A model generated the notes under the pieces. The model did not search any database, was not told where the DNA came from, and saw nothing but the letters and a program-made list of their open reading frames with translations. From CAYUAG01 sp964554015 (lineage in GTDB: Bacteria > Zhuqueibacterota > QNDG01 > CAYUAG01), in contig CAZKMO010000042.1 in the NCBI GenBank assembly GCA_964554015.1, positions 1 through 23,371 of the forward strand: a stretch of DNA of 23,371 nt, given 5' to 3'. This document shows, piece by piece, positions 6,483 to 13,641 of the stretch; positions within the stretch are counted from its first letter, which is position 1; each line of letters starts with the position of its first letter. The position numbers were made by a program, and so were the translations under genes.

Positions 6483-7880
6483 TTAAATCGATTCCGAATC
6501 CGATACCGCATTCCTACGGTTTTTTACATCCTCGACAATTGCATCCACTCTCTGCACATACTGGTCAATATCAAATTTTCTCTTCAATCCCTTGGCATTC
6601 ATATAGCGAATTTTACCGAAAACCGGCCGTTCCTTCCAGGCCCTGTCATGCAGCCCAAAGCACCAGGCAACTCCGGTAAAACCGTTGGGATCACGGCCGT
6701 CCAGCTCATACTTGTTATTCAGATACAGGGCCAACCGAAAAGCCTGTTCAGGGGAGGAACTCCATTCCAAAATCTTTTTACCCCAGTACATACGCATATA
6801 TCCGTGCATTTTTCCCCGGAACACCATCTCTCGCTGAGCCGCATTCCAGTAAACATCGTGGGTTTCCGCCCTTTCCAATTCTTCCTGAGAATAGAGATAT
6901 TCCCGGGTATCATCACGGTGGTCATGCAAAGTATTCCGGGCCCACTGGGGAATACCCTGATAAGAATCATAGAAGGGATTATAGTAAACAAAATTCATAC
7001 TTAGTTCCCGTCTGATTATCAGTTCTTCCAGAAAAGCCTCCTCTCCGGGACTCTCTCTCTCCAGCACCCGGAAAACTATAGTCAGGGGAGAAATCTGTCC
7101 GAAATGCAAATAGGGACTTAAATGGGATATCCAGTCCAGTTCGGGATGATTTCTTAATTCGGGATAACGGTCCAATTTATGTTCCACAAACTCCTGTAAA
7201 AATTTTTGTGCTGTCCGGCTGCCCCCGGAGAAATGAGAAACCGGCTTAACCGAAGAGTCAATATTCAGATGAGATAAAATTCTATCCAAGGTAGATATGT
7301 CCATTGATTCCAAATCAAAATCAAGGGAAGAAAGGTCCGCTTCCTGTGGGGGTACCATAGTAAGGAATTGATCCCGGCATGAATAAATTTTCCCTCTGAT
7401 GGTACGGGCGCTGTACTCTTCTTTAGGGGAAACTAAGATCACCGGAATCACCACTTCACTTTCTACCTGGATTAAAGGACAATCCAGATGCTTTGCGGCA
7501 TAGTGACGCCACTGCCGTTGAATTCTAAGATATCCCCGGTCAACCACCACCAGATCCGCTCTTTCTGCCAGAAGCAGCATTTGCTTTTCCGGAGAGCCCT
7601 GGCGAAATATCATACCTATGTTCCGCTGTTTAAGTTCACAGGCTACTTGCTGAAGACCTTGCAGCATAAAAGTATAATGCCGTATATTCGCTTCCGGAAA
7701 ACTATCTGTAATACCCATGAACACAATTAAAGGTTTCCGGCGCTCATTTGCCATTTGCACAGCATATTCCAGCGCCTGGTTGTTTTCGGTCCGCTGAGCA
7801 GCCTGCATCCAGTAAAGCAGGTAATCCCGATTCTGTACCGGTTTCCGGTTTAACACCGTAACTCGTTCTTTTTCTATCAT
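6483..7880 (-). CDS. phr: Class II CPD photolyase (deoxyribodipyrimidine photolyase)
   Basis: A 465-residue FAD-dependent enzyme that uses light to split cyclobutane pyrimidine dimers. It belongs to class II, not the E. coli class I type: NRDYLLYWMQAAQR at 17-30, FVYYNPFYDSYQGIPQWA at 297-314, and the class II C-terminal block LNNKYELDGRDPNG (387-400), TGVAWCFGLHDRAW (402-415), ERPVFGKIRYMNAKGLKRKFD (417-437). SPYLHFGQISP (255-265) is the FAD-site segment. Length is normal. No Shine-Dalgarno sequence precedes the ATG, and a stable hairpin lies 14 bases upstream of it. The last residues (about NAVSDSESI) are encoded by a dispersed GGAATCGG-type repeat. The gene lies 70 bases downstream of the ferritin-like gene on the same strand and may be read through from it. 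Confidence 0.95.
   Translation of the reverse strand: MIEKERVTVLNRKPVQNRDYLLYWMQAAQRTENNQALEYAVQMANERRKPLIVFMGITDSFPEANIRHYTFMLQGLQQVACELKQRNIGMIFRQGSPEKQMLLLAERADLVVVDRGYLRIQRQWRHYAAKHLDCPLIQVESEVVIPVILVSPKEEYSARTIRGKIYSCRDQFLTMVPPQEADLSSLDFDLESMDISTLDRILSHLNIDSSVKPVSHFSGGSRTAQKFLQEFVEHKLDRYPELRNHPELDWISHLSPYLHFGQISPLTIVFRVLERESPGEEAFLEELIIRRELSMNFVYYNPFYDSYQGIPQWARNTLHDHRDDTREYLYSQEELERAETHDVYWNAAQREMVFRGKMHGYMRMYWGKKILEWSSSPEQAFRLALYLNNKYELDGRDPNGFTGVAWCFGLHDRAWKERPVFGKIRYMNAKGLKRKFDIDQYVQRVDAIVEDVKNRRNAVSDSESI
6488..6513 (-). repeat. GGTATCGGATTCGG-type repeat overlapping the photolyase 3' end
   Basis: Read on the minus strand this is GGAATGCGGTATCGGATTCG and continues GAATCG, the same word set as the outer arms of the element at 5163-5190 and 5327-5358. 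It encodes the final residues of the photolyase, just before its TAA. Confidence 0.6.
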
Positions 7881-7893
7881 ATAAGTAAACAGT

Positions 7894-7924
7894 AAAGGCG
7901 GAATTAAAACCTTATTCCGCCTTT
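7894..7924. terminator. Hairpin between the ferritin-like and photolyase genes
   Basis: A perfect 11-bp stem (AAAGGCGGAAT 7894-7904, ATTCCGCCTTT 7914-7924) has a nine-base loop. On the minus strand it is followed by CTTTACTGTTTACTT, a weak T-rich stretch. It may attenuate or terminate transcription after the ferritin-like gene or act as an mRNA processing/stability element at the photolyase leader. The stem is certain; its role is not. Confidence 0.5.
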
Positions 7925-7950
7925 GCTTTCCCCAACCTTAGACAAATGTC

Positions 7951-8427
7951 CTATTCAAATTTTTTTCTTAATTTATTGAAATACATTAAATGCTGGCGTT
8001 CCTCTTCCATAAGCTGCATCAGTACATCCTTTTTATCACTTTTTATAAAATGGGCCAGCTCGCTAAAAAGAAGAATAGCATCTTTTTCAAATTCTATCCC
8101 GTAATCAATAGCCTGAAGAGGAGTTTGTACATTGCTGGAAAAACTGTCCGGGGAAACCTGCTTATAGAGTTTATCGCTGACCAGGGCCTTCATATAGGCA
8201 TCCAGTTCTCCCTCATAGGATTCTACCGGTTTGGTTTCTTCTAAATCCTCTCTGATACTGGTGAACTTCTTTATATGGGTTTCTTCCCAATCCCGAAGAC
8301 GGCGAAAAAGCGACTTCAAATCTTCATCCTCAAAGTGATCCGCTACTGCCCCGTAAAAATCACGCCGCTGCTTTTCTTTTTCAATACCAATATCAACTAC
8401 TTCTGAAACTTTAAAAATATTTTCCAT
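7951..8427 (-). CDS. Ferritin-like diiron protein (rubrerythrin-type four-helix domain)
   Basis: A 158-residue, probably cytosolic protein of the broad ferritin-like/rubrerythrin family (COG1633 type). Two similar helix pairs carry the diiron ligands: Glu18 in GIEKEKQRRDFY, then Glu48 and His51 in DWEETHIKKF; Glu114 in GIEFEKDAILLF, then Glu143 and His146 in EEERQHLMYF. The rubredoxin domain of true rubrerythrins is absent, as no Cys-x-x-Cys pair is present. A role in peroxide or iron handling is likely for the family, but the substrate is unknown. The start is backed by AAGGGAGGT (8440-8432), which overlaps the stop codon of the upstream pyrophosphorylase gene; the 12-base gap indicates one transcript. 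Confidence 0.85.
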   Translation of the reverse strand: MENIFKVSEVVDIGIEKEKQRRDFYGAVADHFEDEDLKSLFRRLRDWEETHIKKFTSIREDLEETKPVESYEGELDAYMKALVSDKLYKQVSPDSFSSNVQTPLQAIDYGIEFEKDAILLFSELAHFIKSDKKDVLMQLMEEERQHLMYFNKLRKKFE

Positions 8428-8439
8428 TCTTACCTCCCT

Positions 8440-9867
8440 TTAATAAATATATAAATTATCTTTAAATTCAATTTCTCCTCCCTGTTTCTCCAGAAACTCT
8501 TCCTCATTCCTGGCATACAGAGGACTTATTTCAATAAATCCTTTTACTTTTCCTTCCCTATCTCTGTGAACTGCATTTCCTGCTTTTTCCAGCCAGGAAG
8601 CGAAATAATTGCTCATATCCTGTTTGGCAGTTTCAGGCGAAGAGGGGCCTTCTTTGTTTTTTACCGGACTGAACTCCTTATCTCTGGCAACTTCCAGAAT
8701 CACCGAAAAGGTGGTATCCTGAAGAGCATCAAACACAAACGTTTCGAACTTATAGGCATTGGGATAATCCGGAGTAATCAGATTGCCCTTTTCATCCAGA
8801 TAAGGCACTTTTTTATGAGCAATATGGTAGGGCAGTTTGAATCCTCCCTGTACTTCCTGTCTGACAAAATCTCTGTTGATTATATGGATGGCTATACTAC
8901 CTCCGCTGTATTTCAGATTACTATTATGATCTCTGGCCTTTTTATCTTCGGGACTCAAGTCGCTGTACTCAACCACTTTTAACCTGTTATTGACTATCCC
9001 AAAAACTCCTACTTTTTCTTCCGGTGATTTTTTACGAACCATTTTGGAAGACATCTCCGCCCGCTGGAGAACATGATAGCCCAGAAAAACCGGATCAATA
9101 ATGGTGAGTAACACATTATCTACCTGAAAATAGGAAATATACTCCACTCCTCTTTTATTCATATCATTCAAAGCACCGCTTTCATACAAAGCCAGCAGAG
9201 AGCCCCCGTGCCCGTTAGGATTTTCAAAAACATGATCTTTCCTGTCCAGAATGAATTTTCCCTCTTCATCCAGAGCCGGAAGCATTTTCTGCTCTAAAAA
9301 AAATACATCCTTTTTATTAAAGCCAAAATAGCTGTTTTGATCAAAAAATTTCCTGGTAGCCTCATTATTGGTCTCACTGGTCATTATGTACCAGGGTATG
9401 GCGGCCTCATAGTTTTTTGCAGCTGCTCTGATTTTTTCCGCATGCAGTTGAAAAAGACTTTTTCCCATGACCGGGGTGATAGGAAAGGTCCCCTTGGGTC
9501 CATCATACCCTAATCGGGTTCCCTGACCACCGGCCACTAAAAAAGCGCCCATTTTTCCCTGCCGTATGACCTCCTCGCCTGCTTCCGCAGCCTGTTTTGC
9601 TTTTCTCTTTTGGGCTTCGGTTTCGGGCAGGGGTATAATTTCCGGAGGCTTCATAACAATCTTTAGGGGTGATGGGGCCTTTTGATGTTTTTTTAATTGT
9701 TCCTGAAGCTGATTAATGAGGCTAAAATCAATTCTGTCAAGCTGATCTAAGAGTTTTTTTCGGGAACCGGCATCAAGCTGATCCCACCATTGTAATACCT
9801 GCTGTTGTCCTTGATCATAGATAGTATCAATCAACTGTTGATACTGCCCGTCCTTGAGAGTAATCAT
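8440..9867 (-). CDS. UDP-N-acetylhexosamine pyrophosphorylase-like UDPGP-family nucleotidyltransferase (UAP1 type)
   Basis: A 475-residue cytosolic enzyme of the eukaryote-type UDPGP family, which makes a UDP-sugar and pyrophosphate from UTP and a sugar 1-phosphate. The nucleotide loop is LVAGGQGTRLGYDGPKG (110-126). Other blocks are closer to UAP1/AGX (UDP-GlcNAc) than to UDP-glucose enzymes: ENPNGHGGSLLAL (215-227), YFQVDNVLLTIIDPVFLGY (246-264), SSKMVRKKSPEEKVGVFG (273-290), VVEYSDLS (298-305), YSGGSIAIHII (320-330), YHIAHKKVPYLDEKG (347-361), YKFETFVFDAL (372-382) and LEVARDKEFSPVKN (391-404). The exact sugar is inferred. The ribosome site GGAAAGGA precedes the ATG. Upstream lies a minimal ATG-TAG ORF with its own Shine-Dalgarno sequence. 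It is first in a unit with the ferritin-like gene. Confidence 0.88.
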   Translation of the reverse strand: MITLKDGQYQQLIDTIYDQGQQQVLQWWDQLDAGSRKKLLDQLDRIDFSLINQLQEQLKKHQKAPSPLKIVMKPPEIIPLPETEAQKRKAKQAAEAGEEVIRQGKMGAFLVAGGQGTRLGYDGPKGTFPITPVMGKSLFQLHAEKIRAAAKNYEAAIPWYIMTSETNNEATRKFFDQNSYFGFNKKDVFFLEQKMLPALDEEGKFILDRKDHVFENPNGHGGSLLALYESGALNDMNKRGVEYISYFQVDNVLLTIIDPVFLGYHVLQRAEMSSKMVRKKSPEEKVGVFGIVNNRLKVVEYSDLSPEDKKARDHNSNLKYSGGSIAIHIINRDFVRQEVQGGFKLPYHIAHKKVPYLDEKGNLITPDYPNAYKFETFVFDALQDTTFSVILEVARDKEFSPVKNKEGPSSPETAKQDMSNYFASWLEKAGNAVHRDREGKVKGFIEISPLYARNEEEFLEKQGGEIEFKDNLYIY

Positions 9868-9901
9868 GCCATCCTTTCCCTACATAAAATAACACTCCTT
9901 A

Positions 9902-9930
9902 ATAGTAATTCAAATGGGTAATAATTGCAA
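9902..9930 (-). promoter_or_regulatory. Candidate promoter for the pyrophosphorylase/ferritin-like unit
   Basis: On the minus strand TTGCAA (9930-9925) is followed after 17 bases by TACTAT (9907-9902). Each box matches the consensus at four of six positions. The start would fall just before or in AAGGAG (9900-9895). Confidence 0.3.
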
Positions 9931-9972
9931 GTATTTTTTAACAAATCCAAGTATTAGTTTTGATTTATTTTG

Positions 9973-9978
9973 TATAAT
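9973..9978 (+). promoter_or_regulatory. Candidate -10 element for the DUF58/kinase operon
   Basis: TATAAT sits 38 bases upstream of the DUF58 start codon in an AT-rich divergent gap. No good -35 hexamer is found 16-18 bases upstream, so an activator-dependent or other promoter type is possible. Confidence 0.35.
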
Positions 9979-10015
9979 TATTATCTTGAAGATAAGGTGT
10001 AAGAGCAAGGTGGGT

Positions 10016-10921
10016 ATGAATAAAACCATTGATTACAGAAAATATTTGGATCCGGAAAATATCTCCAAACTTTCCGGACTTGATATCATTGCCCGGCTGG
10101 TGGTGGAAGGATTTATCACCGGTCTTCACCGCAGTCCCTATCACGGTTTCTCAGTGGAATTCTCAGAATATCGGCCCTACATGCCGGGTGATTCCGTCCG
10201 CAATATCGACTGGAAAGTACTGGGCCGTACTGAGCGCTACTATGTTAAGCAATTCGAAGAAGAAACCAATTTGAGAGCTTACCTGCTGCTAGACAGCTCC
10301 GGATCCATGGGATATTCATCCCTCAGGATTACTAAACTTCAGTATGCCCAATATCTGGGAGCAGCACTTACCTACTTACTGCTCAAGCAAAGAGATGCCA
10401 CCGGACTGGTCACTTTCAGTGATCATATTAACACCTTCCTGCCGCCCAGATCCGTGTTCAGCTATCTGAATCAGATTCTGAAGGAAATGGATTCGCTCAC
10501 CCCGGCTGGGGAAACCAAGGTTGCCGATACCTTTCACCTGCTGGCCGAAAGGATAAAAAAAAGGGGATTAATCATCATTCTCTCCGACCTTTTCGACAAT
10601 CCGGACCACATCCTCACAGCCTTAAAACATCTGCGGCATAAAAAACATGAAATCATCGTTTTCCATATTCTGGATCCCATGGAAATTCAATTCTCTTTCG
10701 GTGATGACACGGTTTTTATCGACCTGGAAACCGAGGAAAAAATTCAGACCTTTCCCAAGCATATCAAAGGGGACTACCGCCAGCAAATAAAGGAATTTCT
10801 AAAGCGGTATAAAAAAGAGTGCTTTCAGCATAAGATTGATTACCATCAGGTATCTACCAACAAACCGTTTGACCAAACCCTGTATCATTTTTTGATGAAA
10901 AGAAAAAAGATGGGAGGATAG
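10016..10921 (+). CDS. DUF58 family protein with von Willebrand A-like MIDAS motif
   Basis: A 301-residue protein. The ATG at 10016 is preferred over the in-frame ATG at 9914: it follows AAGGTGG (10007-10013), begins the normal family N-terminus (YRKYLDPENISKLSGLDIIAR), and the upstream 34 codons are AT-rich leader that contains the -10 candidate. The DUF58 core is complete: GLHRSPYHGFSVEFSEYRPY (36-55), GDSVRNIDWKVLGRTERYYVKQFEEETNL (58-86). A metal-ion site of the vWA fold follows at DSSGSMG (93-99), with a later Asp in LIIILSDLFDNPDH. DUF58 proteins usually sit next to a MoxR AAA+ ATPase; none is in this window. The stop is one base before the start of a histidine kinase gene, so the two are one operon. 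Function in the family is not settled; a chaperone-like or membrane-complex assembly role is proposed for MoxR-linked members. Confidence 0.9.
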   Translation: MNKTIDYRKYLDPENISKLSGLDIIARLVVEGFITGLHRSPYHGFSVEFSEYRPYMPGDSVRNIDWKVLGRTERYYVKQFEEETNLRAYLLLDSSGSMGYSSLRITKLQYAQYLGAALTYLLLKQRDATGLVTFSDHINTFLPPRSVFSYLNQILKEMDSLTPAGETKVADTFHLLAERIKKRGLIIILSDLFDNPDHILTALKHLRHKKHEIIVFHILDPMEIQFSFGDDTVFIDLETEEKIQTFPKHIKGDYRQQIKEFLKRYKKECFQHKIDYHQVSTNKPFDQTLYHFLMKRKKMGG

Positions 10922-10922
10922 G

Positions 10923-12476
10923 ATGTCGCTTCTCTTCTGCTTAATGCTGGCAGCATTTACACTATTATGTATCTATATTATAATTTTCTGGAATAAAAAT
11001 CGTCTTACCTCAAGATTCAGGGTGAAACTAACTGTGTTGTTTTTACTTTTGGTTTTACTGCCGGTTATTCCCCTGACCTTTTTAACTGCCCATCTTCTCA
11101 CCACCAGTGCAAAATATCTGACCATCCCCGGTATCAGTGATGCTATAGAAACTTCCATTGAGACCTTAAAACAACAAACTCAGGAAAAAGGAAAAAGCTT
11201 CCTGGATAAAAATCCCGACTTTGCAAAGGTCTCTGTTGCTCTTTTGGATCAGTATGATATAGATTTTATAGGTACATACCAATTGAAAGAGGACAGTATA
11301 CGTACGTTGTTCACTCTAAAATCCACCAAAAATAAAGTGCTGATAGATAAAAACAGACTGTCCCAAAATATCTCTCCTGCCCAAAACAGTCACTTAAGTG
11401 AAGACGGCCTGCTTACCTATTATAGTTTTATAAATGATACTATATTTAAAGTAATAGAATATACAGTGAATGATGAGGTTATGGATGCTAAAAGAGAAAT
11501 TACCCATGCCCACAACTTATATAACGCCCTTGCTTTGATAAAAAGGTCCATATTGCAAAAAAATCTGATCTGGAGCCTGGCAGTGCTAATCGTTGTCAGT
11601 ATGACTGCGCTGGCAGTTTTGGTGGGAAAAAAGCTCTCTCAATCCATAAGTGAACCCATCCAGCAATTAGTGGAAGGAATGAACCGGGTTGCTGCTGATG
11701 ATCTGAATCAGCCGGTTACTACCAGTGCTAAACACGAATTCCGTTTCATGATCGATACCTTTAACCATATGATGGAAGATTTGAAACAAACCAGGCATAA
11801 ACTGATTCAGGCTGAAAGACTGGCAGCCTGGCAACAAGTGGCTCGTATGATCTCACACGAGATAAAAAACAGCCTTACTCCCATTTCTATTGCTCTGCGC
11901 AGAATAAGAAATAAAACGGCAAAAAAAGAATTTGCCGATTTATCCCTTCAGAACAGTCTGGGTAATATTGATCAGGAAATTCATTCTCTCAGTAAAATGG
12001 CGACTCAATTTTCTGAATTTGCCAAATTACCCGCCCCGGATAAATCTCCTGTTAATCTCAATGATATTATTACTTCGGTGGTAACGCTTAATAAGGCAAA
12101 TGCCGGTAATATCACCCTTATCACCCACCTTGATAATACCCTTCCCTCTGTCCGGGCAGATAAATATCAGCTCCGTCAGGTTCTGAACAATCTGATCCAG
12201 AATAGTATGGAAGCTATGTCTGACCAGGGAACCATCTCCATACACACCTCACCCGCCTCCTCTTCCAACCACACCATTAATATAAAAATTCAGGATAACG
12301 GCTGTGGCCTTGATCCTGAACAAAAGGATAATATATTTAAGCCCTATTTTACTACCAAGGAGAGGGGTACGGGACTGGGTCTGGCTATAGTCAAACGCAT
12401 AATCGACGAGCATCAGGGGACTATCAGAGTTGAGAGTGAAAAAAACAAAGGGACAACTTTTTCTATCGATCTCTAA
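10923..12476 (+). CDS. NtrY-like membrane sensor histidine kinase, orphan
   Basis: A 517-residue inner-membrane kinase. Membrane segments are at about 3-22, 35-57 and 215-235. The region between them (about 60-212) is the likely external sensor and has no domain I recognise. It is followed by a HAMP linker (about 236-290), the phosphoacceptor helix with His312 in MISHEIKNSLTPI, an N-box NNLIQNSMEAM (422-432), a G1 box DNGCGLD (458-464), and the F/G2 region FKPYFTTKERGTGLGLAIVKRI (472-493). The HEIKN-LTPI block is the NtrY type, with Ser in place of the usual Pro after Asn. Start ATG is one base after the DUF58 stop, and the Shine-Dalgarno GGAGG lies inside the DUF58 end. No response regulator is adjacent; its partner must be elsewhere or it acts on the DUF58 system in some other way (inference). 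Confidence 0.9.
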   Translation: MSLLFCLMLAAFTLLCIYIIIFWNKNRLTSRFRVKLTVLFLLLVLLPVIPLTFLTAHLLTTSAKYLTIPGISDAIETSIETLKQQTQEKGKSFLDKNPDFAKVSVALLDQYDIDFIGTYQLKEDSIRTLFTLKSTKNKVLIDKNRLSQNISPAQNSHLSEDGLLTYYSFINDTIFKVIEYTVNDEVMDAKREITHAHNLYNALALIKRSILQKNLIWSLAVLIVVSMTALAVLVGKKLSQSISEPIQQLVEGMNRVAADDLNQPVTTSAKHEFRFMIDTFNHMMEDLKQTRHKLIQAERLAAWQQVARMISHEIKNSLTPISIALRRIRNKTAKKEFADLSLQNSLGNIDQEIHSLSKMATQFSEFAKLPAPDKSPVNLNDIITSVVTLNKANAGNITLITHLDNTLPSVRADKYQLRQVLNNLIQNSMEAMSDQGTISIHTSPASSSNHTINIKIQDNGCGLDPEQKDNIFKPYFTTKERGTGLGLAIVKRIIDEHQGTIRVESEKNKGTTFSIDL

Positions 12477-12549
12477 TACCTTTGCATAGAATCAAGTGAT
12501 AAACTCATCTTACTTAAAAAAGCACAATTTAAATTAAAGAAAAATACAC

Positions 12550-12578
12550 TTGACAAACAGGTAAAATCTTGTTATAAT
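12550..12578 (+). promoter_or_regulatory. Near-perfect sigma-70 promoter of the queuosine operon
   Basis: TTGACA (12550-12555), a 17-base spacer, and TATAAT (12573-12578) preceded by TGT give both consensus hexamers plus an extended -10. A/T tracts upstream (12520-12545) could act as an UP element. The predicted start near 12585 leaves a leader of about 28 bases before the queD start. Confidence 0.85.
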
Positions 12579-12612
12579 CAACTAAAACAATCACCGCATA
12601 AAGGGGAGGCTT

Positions 12613-12981
12613 TTGTATTCGATTTTTATAAAAACCCACTTCGACGCAGCCCACCAGCTGCATGGATATCCGGGAGAATGCTGTGAACTGCACGGACATA
12701 CCTGGAAAATAGGAGTAAAGGTAACAGCGGAGAAAACGGATAAGATCGGCATCAGTTTTGATTTTAAAAAGTTAAAATCAATCACCGAATCAGTTATTTC
12801 TGCCTTTGATCATAAACATATTAATCAGGTAAAACCCTTTGATACGGTCAATCCTACTGCGGAAAATCTCTCCCGATATATCTATCAACAAATTGCCGAA
12901 CAGCTTCCCCGGCAGGTAAAGATGTCGGAAGTTACCCTGTGGGAATCAGATAATTATGCCCTTACCTATAGGGAAAAATAA
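12613..12981 (+). CDS. queD: 6-carboxy-5,6,7,8-tetrahydropterin synthase (QueD)
   Basis: A 122-residue enzyme that converts 7,8-dihydroneopterin triphosphate to 6-carboxytetrahydropterin, the first dedicated step of preQ0/queuosine synthesis. It starts at a TTG codon, eight bases or less from AGGGGAGG (12602-12609). The zinc ligands are His14 (DAAHQLHGY) and His27/His29 in the family motif CxxxHGH (Cys23 being the catalytic cysteine: CCELHGHTW). The catalytic Asp66/His67 are in AFDHKHIN, and Glu111 in LWESD binds the pterin. PTAENLS (81-87) is conserved. It is the first gene of the queD-queE-queC-queF operon. Confidence 0.95.
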   Translation: MYSIFIKTHFDAAHQLHGYPGECCELHGHTWKIGVKVTAEKTDKIGISFDFKKLKSITESVISAFDHKHINQVKPFDTVNPTAENLSRYIYQQIAEQLPRQVKMSEVTLWESDNYALTYREK

Positions 12982-12998
12982 TATTCCGGGGAGAAGCT

Positions 12999-13640
12999 AT
13001 CTTAACCGTCAATGAAATATTCTATTCCCTTCAGGGAGAATCTTCCTTTGCCGGCTACCCCTGTGTTTTTATCCGCCTTACCGGCTGTAATCTTCGCTGT
13101 GCCTGGTGCGATACCCAATATGCCTATTTTGAAGGTCAGGAACTCTCCCTGCAGCAAATTGTACAAACAGTCATACACTATAAACCTTTCCTGGTGGAAA
13201 TCACAGGAGGGGAACCCCTTTTACAAAAAGAAACTCCTGCCTTGGCCCAATCCCTGCTGGATAAGGGATTAACCGTATTGGTGGAAACCAATGGCAGCCT
13301 GGATATAGAACCACTGCCTTCGGCATGCCACCGCATCATCGATATTAAAACTCCCGGCAGCAATCAAAGTGATAAAAATAATTTCGCCAATCTCCAGGTC
13401 GTGGGAGAAAAAGATGAAATAAAATTTGTTATTGCCAGCCGCAAAGATTATGAATGGAGTAAAGAAATCATGACTCACTATGCATTATCTGACCGATGCA
13501 AAGTGCTTCTTTCACCTGCCCATGGGTATATAGAAAGTGAAAAAGTGGCCCAATGGATTTTGAAAGACAACCTACATGTACGACTCCAGCCTCAGCTGCA
13601 TAAAATCCTCTGGCCCCAGGATTTTAAGCAGAGGGATTGA
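12999..13640 (+). CDS. queE: 7-carboxy-7-deazaguanine synthase (QueE), radical SAM; start codon not canonical
   Basis: A radical S-adenosylmethionine enzyme that contracts 6-carboxytetrahydropterin to 7-carboxy-7-deazaguanine. Using the ATC at 12999 as the start gives 213 residues, normal for the family, beginning (I)LTVNEIFYSLQGESSFAGYP. The FeS cluster motif is Cys30, Cys34, Cys37 in TGCNLRCAWCDTQYAYF; then EITGGEPLLQ (the SAM-binding GGEP), LVETNGS and DIKTPGS follow. In this frame the stop TAG at 12969 is followed by no ATG, GTG or TTG until 13194, which lies after the cluster and cannot be the real start. The ATC is five bases after GGGGAG (12988-12993), an ideal ribosome site. Either AUC initiation or a base error in the assembly must be true. 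The gap to queD is 17 bases and to queC one base. Confidence 0.88.
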   Translation: MLTVNEIFYSLQGESSFAGYPCVFIRLTGCNLRCAWCDTQYAYFEGQELSLQQIVQTVIHYKPFLVEITGGEPLLQKETPALAQSLLDKGLTVLVETNGSLDIEPLPSACHRIIDIKTPGSNQSDKNNFANLQVVGEKDEIKFVIASRKDYEWSKEIMTHYALSDRCKVLLSPAHGYIESEKVAQWILKDNLHVRLQPQLHKILWPQDFKQRD

Positions 13641-13641
13641 T

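Noticed and set aside
6186..7004. Plus-strand open frames in the repeat cluster and antisense to the photolyase
   Set aside because: One is built from palindromic repeats, the other is the antisense shadow of a clear photolyase gene; neither has coding features.
12579..12612. preQ1 riboswitch in the queD leader
   Set aside because: The predicted leader is about 28 bases, and I see no stem-loop plus A-rich tail of the preQ1 class; the operon appears to lack one.
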